A program made the position numbers and the translations under genes. The notes under the pieces are model-generated. The model was not told where the DNA came from. It ran no database searches and saw only the letters and a program-made list of their open reading frames with translations. From NCBI RefSeq assembly GCF_946479885.1, contig NZ_CAMLHM010000022.1, positions 1 to 54,129 of the forward strand: DNA of 54,129 nucleotides. Reading direction: 5' to 3'. Source of the DNA: an uncultured Devosia sp. (GTDB taxonomy: Bacteria > Pseudomonadota > Alphaproteobacteria > Rhizobiales > Devosiaceae). Shown here one piece after another: positions 42,001 to 48,366 of this stretch (positions within the stretch are counted from its first letter, which is position 1; every line of letters starts with the position of its first letter).

Positions 42001-42814
42001 CAGTGTGCAACTGGTGGACGACGCCACTGGCGCCTTGGCAGTGAACCTGCCGCGGCGCGGGTTGGTCGGGACGGTCGTTACCTCAATGCAATTGGGTCCG
42101 ACCGGTGTGTGGGACCGTGCCGGTATCATCGAGGTGATGCTGCTCGCGGGGCATCTGAGCTCAGCCGAACCGCTGGCGGTGCTGTCGGGCAGCAATAGGC
42201 TGGCCATAGAGACCGATGCGGGCGGCTGGGAGGTTATCGGTTTTGCCCAGGCCGAACTGGTCTCGCCCGGGCGCTATCGGCTGAGCCGGTTGTTGCGCGG
42301 GCTCGAGGGGACCGAGGCGGGTGCGGCCGCCGCTGGTCGATCCGTCATGGTGCTCGATGCGCGGGCGATGACGCTGCCGGTCGAGCAAGGCTGGCTCGGC
42401 GAAATCAGGGACTTCCGCGTCTATGCGGGGGCTACCGATAGCGAAGGCGTGGTGCTCGCGGTTTCGACAGGTGTCGCGGCGACTCTGCCGCTGCCGCCGG
42501 TGCATCTGCGGGCCGCGCGGGCTGGCGGTGGCGACGTTGCCATCCACTGGGTCCGACGCAGCCGGGCTGATGGCGATGGCTGGGGCGCTGCCGACAGCCC
42601 GCTCGAGCATGTGCCGGAGGGATATCGGCTGACGATCTTCAACGGCACTTTGGCGGTGCGGAGCTTGGTCGTGGCCGGGCCCGCCGGCCTCTACACCGCC
42701 AGCGACCAGGTCGCCGACTTTGGTGCGCTGCCTGATGCCTTCGCCTTCACGGTGGCTCAGCTCAGCCCGGTTTTGGGCACGGGGCACGCCGCACAGGGAG
42801 AATTCCATGGCTAG
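39083..42814 (+). CDS. GTA gene 15: large host-interaction baseplate protein (megatron)
   Basis: A 1243-aa protein that forms the central spike and receptor-contacting end. It begins LALSLAGQFVGGFVGGPFGATIGRALGAL and TGSDIRLQGSSEGGAVPRLYGWSRLSGNIIWARE. A middle glycosidase-like TIM-barrel domain spans about residues 430-740 (GVDTLITGSEMRGLTT, DAVGIDNYMPLADWRD, WEFKDIRNWWSHAHHDRP-like stretch, VIFTEIGCGAVEKGANQPN) and a tail-type domain follows with ERDYLTGTVTALS. It is intact and ends overlapping the lysozyme by 8 bases. A conserved TIM barrel suggests glycan binding or cleavage on the recipient surface. Confidence 0.93.
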   Translation: MATLALSLAGQFVGGFVGGPFGATIGRALGALAGSAVDGLLFGDRQAATGSDIRLQGSSEGGAVPRLYGWSRLSGNIIWARELELLGGENAGAKGFGLGEDEDVVGASFAVAFCEGEVHRLGRIWADGQLLDTQGLTLRFYRGTEDQLPDGLIAATQGGVAPGYRGLCYLVVEQLPLNRFGNRIPHLSVELCRVVGDLEPDITAVTVIPGATEFGYDPAPRVRIAGRGQTLGENTHVSASVSDWTASIDELVALCPNLEHVSLVVAWFGNDLRCGECTIGPRVEAAERTVLGTEWRVMGLGRGDVPVVSSHEGGAAYGGTPSDASVLAAIADLKARGLKVTLYPMVMMDIPYGNGLPDPYGGGGQAAYPWRGRITCHPAPGRPGTPDQTATAAAQVASFAARYRQMVLHYAGLAVAAGGVDTLITGSEMRGLTTVRGAGNSFPFVSALVTLAGDVRAVVGAGTVLTYAADWSEYSGYQPGSGEKFFHLDPLWASPHIDAVGIDNYMPLADWRDGQGHLDAAQSASGHDLDYLAGNIAGGEGYDWFYASEGDRQAQLRTPVTDGAHGEPWVWRFKDIRNWWSHAHHDRPGGVRNGSPTAWMPGSKPVIFTEIGCGAVEKGANQPNVFGDPKSAESGRPHFSTGLPDPLIQRQVLRAHQAWWRDPANNPAGMVDVTRMYLWTWDARPYPAFPGLTDVWADGPNHRNGHWLTGRLGGVASDELAVAVAADHGVALSAEPAAPLVGGLVLGTATTAREALEPVMATSGLSLRNRVEGLHLGVARRGDAVAIAAEGLAAGEGATLSRRRGDPAEAPGRLALTYLDRERDYLTGTVTALSRADGPLAGETSAMTLDASGARLAAERMLDARNGQRETLDFTLPPSALALEPGDLVEIEGLAEGPFEIAEIRDGLARRVTARTLPSGTSVATGIDRPLAAGAGPAVRSLPHVVAAHLPPLPADTARSRLVVAAYAQPCPGSVQLVDDATGALAVNLPRRGLVGTVVTSMQLGPTGVWDRAGIIEVMLLAGHLSSAEPLAVLSGSNRLAIETDAGGWEVIGFAQAELVSPGRYRLSRLLRGLEGTEAGAAAAGRSVMVLDARAMTLPVEQGWLGEIRDFRVYAGATDSEGVVLAVSTGVAATLPLPPVHLRAARAGGGDVAIHWVRRSRADGDGWGAADSPLEHVPEGYRLTIFNGTLAVRSLVVAGPAGLYTASDQVADFGALPDAFAFTVAQLSPVLGTGHAAQGEFHG

Positions 42815-43574
42815 GAGCCGGTTCGACATCTGCCTCGATGAGGTGCTGCGGCACGAGGGCGGCTATGCCGATCACCCTTCCGATCCCGGTGGTGCCACCA
42901 ATCTGGGCGTCACGCACAAGACCCTGGCGCGCTGGCGGCTGATATCGCCGTGGTGGAAGCTGCCAAAGAGCGCTGTGATGGAGCTGCAGCGTGGCGAAGC
43001 GGCGAAGATCTATCGGGCCAGCTATTGGGACCGGGTTCAGGGCGGACAATTGCCGGATGGACTCGACCTGGCGCTGTTCGACTTTGCGGTCAATTCCGGC
43101 CCGGATCGCGCTATCCGCACGCTGCAGGCCGAACTCGATGTGGCGGCGGACGGTCAGATCGGCCCGCTGACGCTCGATGCCATCGACGCCTACGCTGACC
43201 GCAAGGGACTCGGCACCCTGATCGGCGCCTTCTGTAACCGGCGGCTCGCCTTCCTCAATCGCCTGCCGACCTTTGCCACCTTCGGCAAGGGCTGGACGGC
43301 CCGTGTCGCCGCCGTGCGCAAAGCGGCACTGACCGCGGCCAAGGCGACGTCAAATCCTCAAACCACGATTTCCCAATGGAGACTGCTCATGGACATGCTC
43401 AATGGCTACAAGACCTACATCGTCGCCGCCTTCATGCTGTTGGCGGGCCTGGCGCAAGTGCTCGGCATCGACCTGCCGGCGCTCGACGGGGGCTCGGCCG
43501 GTCACCTGATCATGGAAGCGCTGGCCGTGCTGTTCCTGCGCAAGGGGCTGAAGGGGGATATCGGCCGGGCGTGA
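42807..43574 (+). CDS. GH108 lysozyme fused to a holin-like membrane tail
   Basis: A 255-aa two-part protein. Residues 1-180 are a GH108 muramidase: RHEGGYADHPSDPGGATNLGVT with catalytic Glu17, then PG_binding_3-like FDFAVNSGPDRAIRTLQAELDVAADGQIGPLTLDAI. From Met195, YKTYIVAAFMLLAGLAQVLGI and HLIMEALAVLFLRKGLKGD form a holin-like segment with one or two membrane helices. ATG 43389 has GGAG 6 bases upstream, so a separate 61-aa holin may also be made. It overlaps gene 15 by 8 bases; release of particles by lysis of the producer is its likely job. Confidence 0.87.
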   Translation: MARSRFDICLDEVLRHEGGYADHPSDPGGATNLGVTHKTLARWRLISPWWKLPKSAVMELQRGEAAKIYRASYWDRVQGGQLPDGLDLALFDFAVNSGPDRAIRTLQAELDVAADGQIGPLTLDAIDAYADRKGLGTLIGAFCNRRLAFLNRLPTFATFGKGWTARVAAVRKAALTAAKATSNPQTTISQWRLLMDMLNGYKTYIVAAFMLLAGLAQVLGIDLPALDGGSAGHLIMEALAVLFLRKGLKGDIGRA

Positions 43575-43664
43575 GTCTAGAGCGGGCAAGCCTGACGCAA
43601 GGACTTGAGACAGCCGCTTCTTGCGCTATATTCCATGCCGAACCGCCACGGTTTCGGAGCCTGC

Positions 43665-43913
43665 ATGAAAAAGCTTCTGGTTACTGCCCAATGGGACGAT
43701 GAAGCGAAGGTGTGGGTGGCGACGAGCCAGGATATTCCGGGGCTGGTCACCGAGGCTCCTAGCCTCGATGCATTGCTTGAGCGGGTGCTGGCGGTTGCCC
43801 CCGAATTGCTGGAAGACAACGCCCACCTCCCTGACGGGGCAGGTCATCCTGGCGACCTGATCGATATGCTTATTGAGTCGCAGTTCCGTCCCGACGGGGC
43901 TGGCGCTCACTAA
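43665..43913 (+). CDS. HicB-like antitoxin (DUF1902)
   Basis: An 82-aa protein of the DUF1902/HicB-partial type: LVTAQWDDEAKVWVATSQDIPGLVTEAPSLDALLERVL. This RNase-H-like fold neutralises HicA toxins. The ATG at 43665 follows GGAGCCTGC. The stop overlaps the toxin ATG by one base. The order is antitoxin first, unlike classic hicAB, but common for the DUF1902 branch. Confidence 0.83.
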   Translation: MKKLLVTAQWDDEAKVWVATSQDIPGLVTEAPSLDALLERVLAVAPELLEDNAHLPDGAGHPGDLIDMLIESQFRPDGAGAH

Positions 43914-44110
43914 TGGGGCAGGGCTTCTACCGACAGATCGTAGAGGCCCTGAAAGCCGCTGGCTGCGAGTATCGCCGGCAGGGTAAGGGCGACCACGAGA
44001 TCTGGTACAGCCCGATCACCGACCGGACCTTTACGGTGGACAAGGGCTCGCTGTCGCGTCACACAGCCAACGCCGTGATGAAGCAAGCCGGGATAGAGCA
44101 TCATTTCTGA
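43913..44110 (+). CDS. HicA-like mRNA-interferase toxin
   Basis: A 65-aa dsRBD-fold protein: LKAAGCEYRRQGKGDHEIWYSP with the active His28, then FTVDKGSLSRHTANAVMKQAGI. This matches the HicA pattern (typical GSHHIW is here GDHEIW). HicA toxins cleave mRNA. It is translated together with the upstream antitoxin and lies right after the GTA cluster. Confidence 0.85.
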   Translation: MGQGFYRQIVEALKAAGCEYRRQGKGDHEIWYSPITDRTFTVDKGSLSRHTANAVMKQAGIEHHF

Positions 44111-44138
44111 ATTTCTGGCGGAAATTGCCGCTTTGCCT

Positions 44139-44155
44139 CATTCATGTCCCATTCA
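44139..44155 (+). promoter_or_regulatory. Direct repeats CATTCA-N5-CATTCA, candidate response-regulator box
   Basis: Two identical hexamers 11 bp apart (44139 and 44150) end 12 bp upstream of a TATGGT -10 candidate (44168-44173). OmpR-family regulators bind tandem half-sites with this period, and one (44493-45152) is encoded directly downstream, so autoregulation is likely. Confidence 0.55.
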
Positions 44156-44179
44156 GCAACAGCGCCCTATGGTGCTGTC

Positions 44180-44473
44180 ATGAAAACCTTGACCTCAAAC
44201 TTCCTTGCTTCGGTTGCCGTCGCGCTGGCCATTGGGCTGGCCGGCGCCGCTCCGGCTTTTGCGCAGGCATGCCTCGATAACCGTCAGATTCAGGAGGCGG
44301 TATCGTCGGGCCAGATCATGTCGCTGGCCGATGTGCTGGCTTCGGCGGGCATCGATGGCAGCGCAGAAATCCTTTCCGTTCAGGTATGTGACGAAGGCAG
44401 CGGGCTGGTCTATATTATCGGCGTACTGAAGCCTGACGGGGAAGCACAGAACCTTGTCTTGAGCGCGCAGTAA
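44180..44473 (+). CDS. PepSY-like exported small protein
   Basis: A 97-aa protein with a signal peptide (MKTLTSNFLASVAVALAIGLAGAAPAFA). The mature part CLDNRQIQEAVSSGQIMSLADVLAS, then ILSVQVCDEGSGLVYIIGVLKPDG, has the PepSY pattern (helix-strand unit ending in a conserved beta pair). Two Cys may form a disulfide. Such genes often precede a histidine kinase/regulator pair and may feed it a signal; here it lies 20 bp upstream of the regulator. The ATG is 7 bases past a -10 candidate, suggesting a leaderless mRNA. Confidence 0.8.
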   Translation: MKTLTSNFLASVAVALAIGLAGAAPAFAQACLDNRQIQEAVSSGQIMSLADVLASAGIDGSAEILSVQVCDEGSGLVYIIGVLKPDGEAQNLVLSAQ

Positions 44474-44492
44474 GACGCACCGGGGGCCTGCA

Positions 44493-45152
44493 ATGCGTAT
44501 TCTAGTTGTCGAAGACGATACCAATCTCAACCGGCAGCTCAAGGAAGCGCTGACAGAGGCGGGCTATGCCGTCGACGTCGCCTTTGATGGCGAAGAGGGA
44601 CATTTCCTCGGCGACACCGAACCCTATGACGCTATCGTGCTCGATATTGGCCTGCCGCAGATGGACGGCCTCAGCGTGCTCGAGGAATGGCGCCGCGCCG
44701 GCCGGACCACGCCGGTGCTGCTGCTGACGGCGCGCGATCGCTGGAGCGACAAGGTGCAGGGCATCGATGCCGGCGCCGACGACTATGTCGCCAAGCCGTT
44801 CCACATGGAAGAAGTGCTGGCTCGCATCCGCGCTTTGGTGCGCCGCGCCGCCGGCTTGGCGTCCAACGAGATCGTCGCCGGTTCGGTACGGCTCGACGCC
44901 CGCTCGGGCAAGGTGACGGTCGACGGCCAGTCGGTGAAACTCACCAGCCACGAATTGCGGCTCCTGAGCTATCTCATGCATCACAAGGGTAAGGTCATTT
45001 CGCGCACCGAACTGACCGAGCACCTCTACGATCAGGATTTTGACCGCGACAGCAACACGATCGAAGTGTTCGTCGGGCGCCTGCGCAAGAAGCTGCCGGA
45101 GGATTGCATCCAGACTGTCCGAGGTCTCGGCTACCAGATCGCTGAAGACTAA
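44493..45152 (+). CDS. feuP: OmpR-family response regulator, FeuP-like
   Basis: A 219-aa regulator. The receiver has the acidic pair EDD (7-9), phosphorylation Asp51 (VLDIGLPQMDG) and the late Lys in VAKPFHMEE. The C-terminal winged helix ends RDSNTIEVFVGRLRKKLPEDCIQTVRGLGYQI. The N-terminus closely resembles rhizobial FeuP from memory (VFDGEEGHFLGDTEPYD-like), which regulates envelope glucan export or iron-linked genes depending on species. FeuP identity is likely but not certain. It is followed 15 bp later by its kinase. Confidence 0.88.
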   Translation: MRILVVEDDTNLNRQLKEALTEAGYAVDVAFDGEEGHFLGDTEPYDAIVLDIGLPQMDGLSVLEEWRRAGRTTPVLLLTARDRWSDKVQGIDAGADDYVAKPFHMEEVLARIRALVRRAAGLASNEIVAGSVRLDARSGKVTVDGQSVKLTSHELRLLSYLMHHKGKVISRTELTEHLYDQDFDRDSNTIEVFVGRLRKKLPEDCIQTVRGLGYQIAED

Positions 45153-45167
45153 GCGCAGGAGCGCCTG

Positions 45168-46541
45168 ATGCGGAAGGGCTCCATCGCGGCGTCTTTGTTC
45201 TGGCTGTCGGCTGGCTGGCTGATCTTGGCGCTGGTTGCTACCGGCTTTCTGTTGACCGATCTTTATTCGCGGGCGCTCGATAGATCGCTTTCCGACACGC
45301 TGGACTTCCACGTCGAGACCCTTGCCGGCGATCTGCTGGAGGCGGGCGATCCGTCCAGCCCCGATATCGCGCTGAGCGATCCGCGTTTCGAACGGCCGCG
45401 CTCGGGCTGGTACTGGGCCATTCGCAATGCCGATGGCACACTCTACAACCTCTCGACCTCGGTCGTCGGCATCGACCTGCCCGTGATGACGGGCGCGTTC
45501 AATGGCGGGCGCCGCACGGCCATCATGGATGACGTGTTCGGCACGCGGATGCGCGTGGTCGAGCGCTCGGTGACCCTGGCGCCGGATACCTATCAGATCG
45601 TGGTGACGGGCAATCTCAGCGAAATCCTTGACCTGGTGGGCAATTTTCGCGGCCAGGCCTTCATCGTGCTCGGCGCGGTGGGGGTCATGCTGGCCATCAT
45701 GAGCGCTATCGTTGCCCGCTTTGCCATGCGGCCCATCGACCGGCTCAGCGCCGCCATCGAAAGCGTGCGCGAGGGCGAAAGCGTTGCAGTGACCGGTACC
45801 TATCCGCGCGAGATTGCGCCGCTGGCCGAGGAGGTCAACGAGCTGCTGCGCTCCAACGCCCAGATCATCGAGCGGGCGCGCAATCAGGTCGGCAACCTGG
45901 CGCATGGCCTCAAGACGCCGATTGCCGTTTTGCGCAACGAGGCGGCCAACAAGAAGGGCGCGCTGGCCGACGTGGTGATCTCGGAAAGCGAGAAGATGAG
46001 CACGATGGTCGCCACCTATCTCGAGCGGGCCCGGCTTGCCGCACGCACCTCGGTGGTGGGCAAGAAGGCCGACCCGACCATGATCATGCTGCGGCTGACG
46101 CGGGTGATGCGCAAGATCAACCCCGACTGCACCATTGCCTTCCAGCGCCCCGATGCGTCGCTGCCCTGGTTCCGCGGCGACGAGGCGGACCTCGAGGAAA
46201 TGGCGGGCAATCTGCTCGACAATGCCTGCAAATGGTCCAAGGGTCAGGTTGGCGTGCGGCTCGACGCCGAGCGCAGCAATGTCGGCACCATGCTGTTGAT
46301 TCGCATTGACGATAACGGACCCGGCCTCAGCGAGGCCGACGCCGAGAAAGTGTTGCGCCGCGGTGTCAGGCTGGACGAGAAAACGCCCGGCAGCGGCCTG
46401 GGGCTCGATATCGTCAAGGAACTGGTGGATGTGTATGGCGGCAGCCTGGCACTCAAGCGCTCGGCGCTGGGCGGGCTGCTGGTGGAGTTGCGGCTTCCCA
46501 CGGCACGCCTGGGCGCCATGGCCAGGCCCAACGCGGCCTGA
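45168..46541 (+). CDS. feuQ: Sensor histidine kinase, FeuQ-like
   Basis: A 457-aa membrane kinase: N-terminal anchor (SLFWLSAGWLILALVATGFLL), a periplasmic sensor to about residue 160, a second membrane segment (AFIVLGAVGVMLAIMSAIVA), HAMP-type linker (MRPIDRLSAAIESVREGE), H-box with His246 (NLAHGLKTPIAVL) and a C-terminal ATPase domain (NLLDNACKWSKG, DDNGPGLS, GSGLGLDIVKEL). AGGAG lies just before the ATG. It pairs with the FeuP-like regulator and possibly the PepSY protein. Confidence 0.92.
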   Translation: MRKGSIAASLFWLSAGWLILALVATGFLLTDLYSRALDRSLSDTLDFHVETLAGDLLEAGDPSSPDIALSDPRFERPRSGWYWAIRNADGTLYNLSTSVVGIDLPVMTGAFNGGRRTAIMDDVFGTRMRVVERSVTLAPDTYQIVVTGNLSEILDLVGNFRGQAFIVLGAVGVMLAIMSAIVARFAMRPIDRLSAAIESVREGESVAVTGTYPREIAPLAEEVNELLRSNAQIIERARNQVGNLAHGLKTPIAVLRNEAANKKGALADVVISESEKMSTMVATYLERARLAARTSVVGKKADPTMIMLRLTRVMRKINPDCTIAFQRPDASLPWFRGDEADLEEMAGNLLDNACKWSKGQVGVRLDAERSNVGTMLLIRIDDNGPGLSEADAEKVLRRGVRLDEKTPGSGLGLDIVKELVDVYGGSLALKRSALGGLLVELRLPTARLGAMARPNAA

Positions 46542-46599
46542 CGCACTTTCGCCGCATTACGACAACAAGAGCCTCTGACCGATCACGAGATTTGCACCC

Positions 46600-47073
46600 A
46601 TGAACCGTTTCGCCCTCATTGCCGCGCCGCTGCTTGCTCTGACCCTGGCCGGTTGCGCCAGCACCGGTCCCACCCAGGTGGCGCAGGCCCCGGTGGTGAT
46701 GGCGCCGGTGACCCCGCAGCCGCTGGTGGCGAGCCCGGCGCAGACCACGCAGCAGGCGCTGCTGACCACCAGCGTCGCCAATGGCTTCGTCGATCCGGCG
46801 GCACTGGCGATCATGACGGCCAAGGACTCGGCTGAAGCCAACAGCGCCCAGTTCTATGCCCTGCAGTTCGGCCGTCCCGGCGCGCCGCGCCAATGGGCCG
46901 GCGACAAGGGCACGACCGGCACGGTGGCGGTGGGGCCCTATGTCCGCGTCAATAATCTCGATTGCCGCGACTTCACCCACACGGTCAAAGCCGGTGGCAA
47001 GGACTATGTGAAAAAGGGCACGGCCTGCCGCGAGCAGAACGGCAATTGGGCGGTGGTCCAGGGCGCCGCCTGA
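46600..47073 (+). CDS. Surface lipoprotein with RT0821/Lpp0805-like C-terminal domain
   Basis: A 157-aa lipoprotein: signal ending LTLAGC (Cys19), a low-complexity Ala/Pro/Thr/Gln stretch, then a small globular part with WAGDKGTTGTVAVGPYVRVNNLDCRDFTHTV and KGTACREQNGNWAVVQ, a pattern of the RT0821/Lpp0805 surface-protein group. Paired Cys in the globular part. Likely outer-membrane-anchored; biological role unknown. Confidence 0.82.
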   Translation: MNRFALIAAPLLALTLAGCASTGPTQVAQAPVVMAPVTPQPLVASPAQTTQQALLTTSVANGFVDPAALAIMTAKDSAEANSAQFYALQFGRPGAPRQWAGDKGTTGTVAVGPYVRVNNLDCRDFTHTVKAGGKDYVKKGTACREQNGNWAVVQGAA

Positions 47074-47157
47074 TTCACTTGGACGGCCGGCTGATAAGGA
47101 TTGTTTACCAACGCGCTTTAGTGTCGGAACTGCATAGTTTCCAAACCCGCTGCGTTA

Positions 47158-48366
47158 ATGTCTCAGGCCGCCAATCAAACTGAAATGCCCGTCGCCGCGG
47201 CTGCCCGTCGGGCTGGCCGCGGCGCGGTCCGGCCGTTTGCCGGCCTGATCGACGTTGTCCTGGTGCAGGACCCGGTACCATTTCCCTTTGCCGGTTCTGT
47301 GTCGCGCAAATATGCCGAAGCCGGCTGGACCTGGATCCACCGCGATCTCTGCCCCGACCTGATTTCGGCCGAGGGCGTTGCCAACGGCAATTTCTCGGCG
47401 GCAGACCTCGAAGTCGTGCTGCCCGAAGTCCTGACCCGCACGAAGAACGCCCTGGCCGTTGTCGCGCAAGACCCCGAGAAGGATCGGCGCCTGCGCTCGG
47501 CGCTGGGCAGCACCGAGGCGCGCGACGCGCTGCCTATCATGATGATGGCGCTGCGCAGCCGAACCCTGCTGGCCAAGGCGCAGGCTTTCGGCAAGGCCAT
47601 CAACACCATAGCCGACGACGCCGCACTGGGCGTGGCCCTGCAGTCCATGCCGCTGCAGGACCCGCCGCTGGCCTCGCTGCTGTTCCATGCCGCCATCGGC
47701 CAGATCGCCAATCCGACCCGCCTGATCACCACGCTGATCCGGCTGGCCGGGAACGCCACGGAAGCCTCGATGATCCGCATGGGGTTCACGCCTGTGATCG
47801 ACGCGATCCTGGCGCATGCGCAGAACCAGCTGCATGTGCTGCAGCCGATGGGCGCCTTTGCCGATATCGACCTGGTCTGCCGCAGCCTCGACCGTTTCCA
47901 CCGGCTGGTGCGCTCGCTGACCGGCTACATTGAATTTGCCCGCGGCAGCCGCTGGGCCATGGTGCTCGCGGCGCTGACCAAGCAGGCCTCCGACCGTATC
48001 GAGCCGCGCCTGCGCGACGTCGTCTCAGACCTCAACCAGGCTCTGCGTCGTGGCCGCGAGGGCAGCGACCGGCTCGACGACGACCGCATCCTGGCCGCCA
48101 TCAACGGTGTCTATCTGCTGGCGACGATGCGCGAATGCCGCGACTCGCTGGCACTCAACGCGCTGTTCGAACAGGCCTGGAGCCAGACGGGACAGGCGCT
48201 GGAAATGCACCTGCAGCGCAATCTCGACCTGATCCGCCAGCATCCGGCCGATCCGGTGATCGGCGCCAGGCTCGACGCCGGCATCAAGATGGCCGAGGTG
48301 CGCTTCAACCCTGAATATGCCGAAACCCTGCGGCGCGCCCGGGCCTCCGCCGAGCGTCGCAGCTAG
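47158..48366 (+). CDS. Protein of unknown function, 402 aa, soluble
   Basis: I do not recognise this gene. It has no signal peptide or membrane segment; it is largely helical (LDRFHRLVRSLTGYIEFARG, LTKQASDRIEPRLRDVVSDLNQALRRG). The N-terminus VRPFAGLIDVVLVQDPVPFPFAGSVSRKYAEAGWTWI is distinctive. The stop overlaps the stop of the convergent flavoprotein by 3 bases. Composition and codon use look like its neighbours, so it is probably native and conserved within the order. Confidence 0.8.
   Translation: MSQAANQTEMPVAAAARRAGRGAVRPFAGLIDVVLVQDPVPFPFAGSVSRKYAEAGWTWIHRDLCPDLISAEGVANGNFSAADLEVVLPEVLTRTKNALAVVAQDPEKDRRLRSALGSTEARDALPIMMMALRSRTLLAKAQAFGKAINTIADDAALGVALQSMPLQDPPLASLLFHAAIGQIANPTRLITTLIRLAGNATEASMIRMGFTPVIDAILAHAQNQLHVLQPMGAFADIDLVCRSLDRFHRLVRSLTGYIEFARGSRWAMVLAALTKQASDRIEPRLRDVVSDLNQALRRGREGSDRLDDDRILAAINGVYLLATMRECRDSLALNALFEQAWSQTGQALEMHLQRNLDLIRQHPADPVIGARLDAGIKMAEVRFNPEYAETLRRARASAERRS

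Noticed and set aside
27323..43574. Prophage
   Set aside because: No integrase, repressor, replication gene or attachment sites; gene order and small genome-like size match the RcGTA structural cluster.
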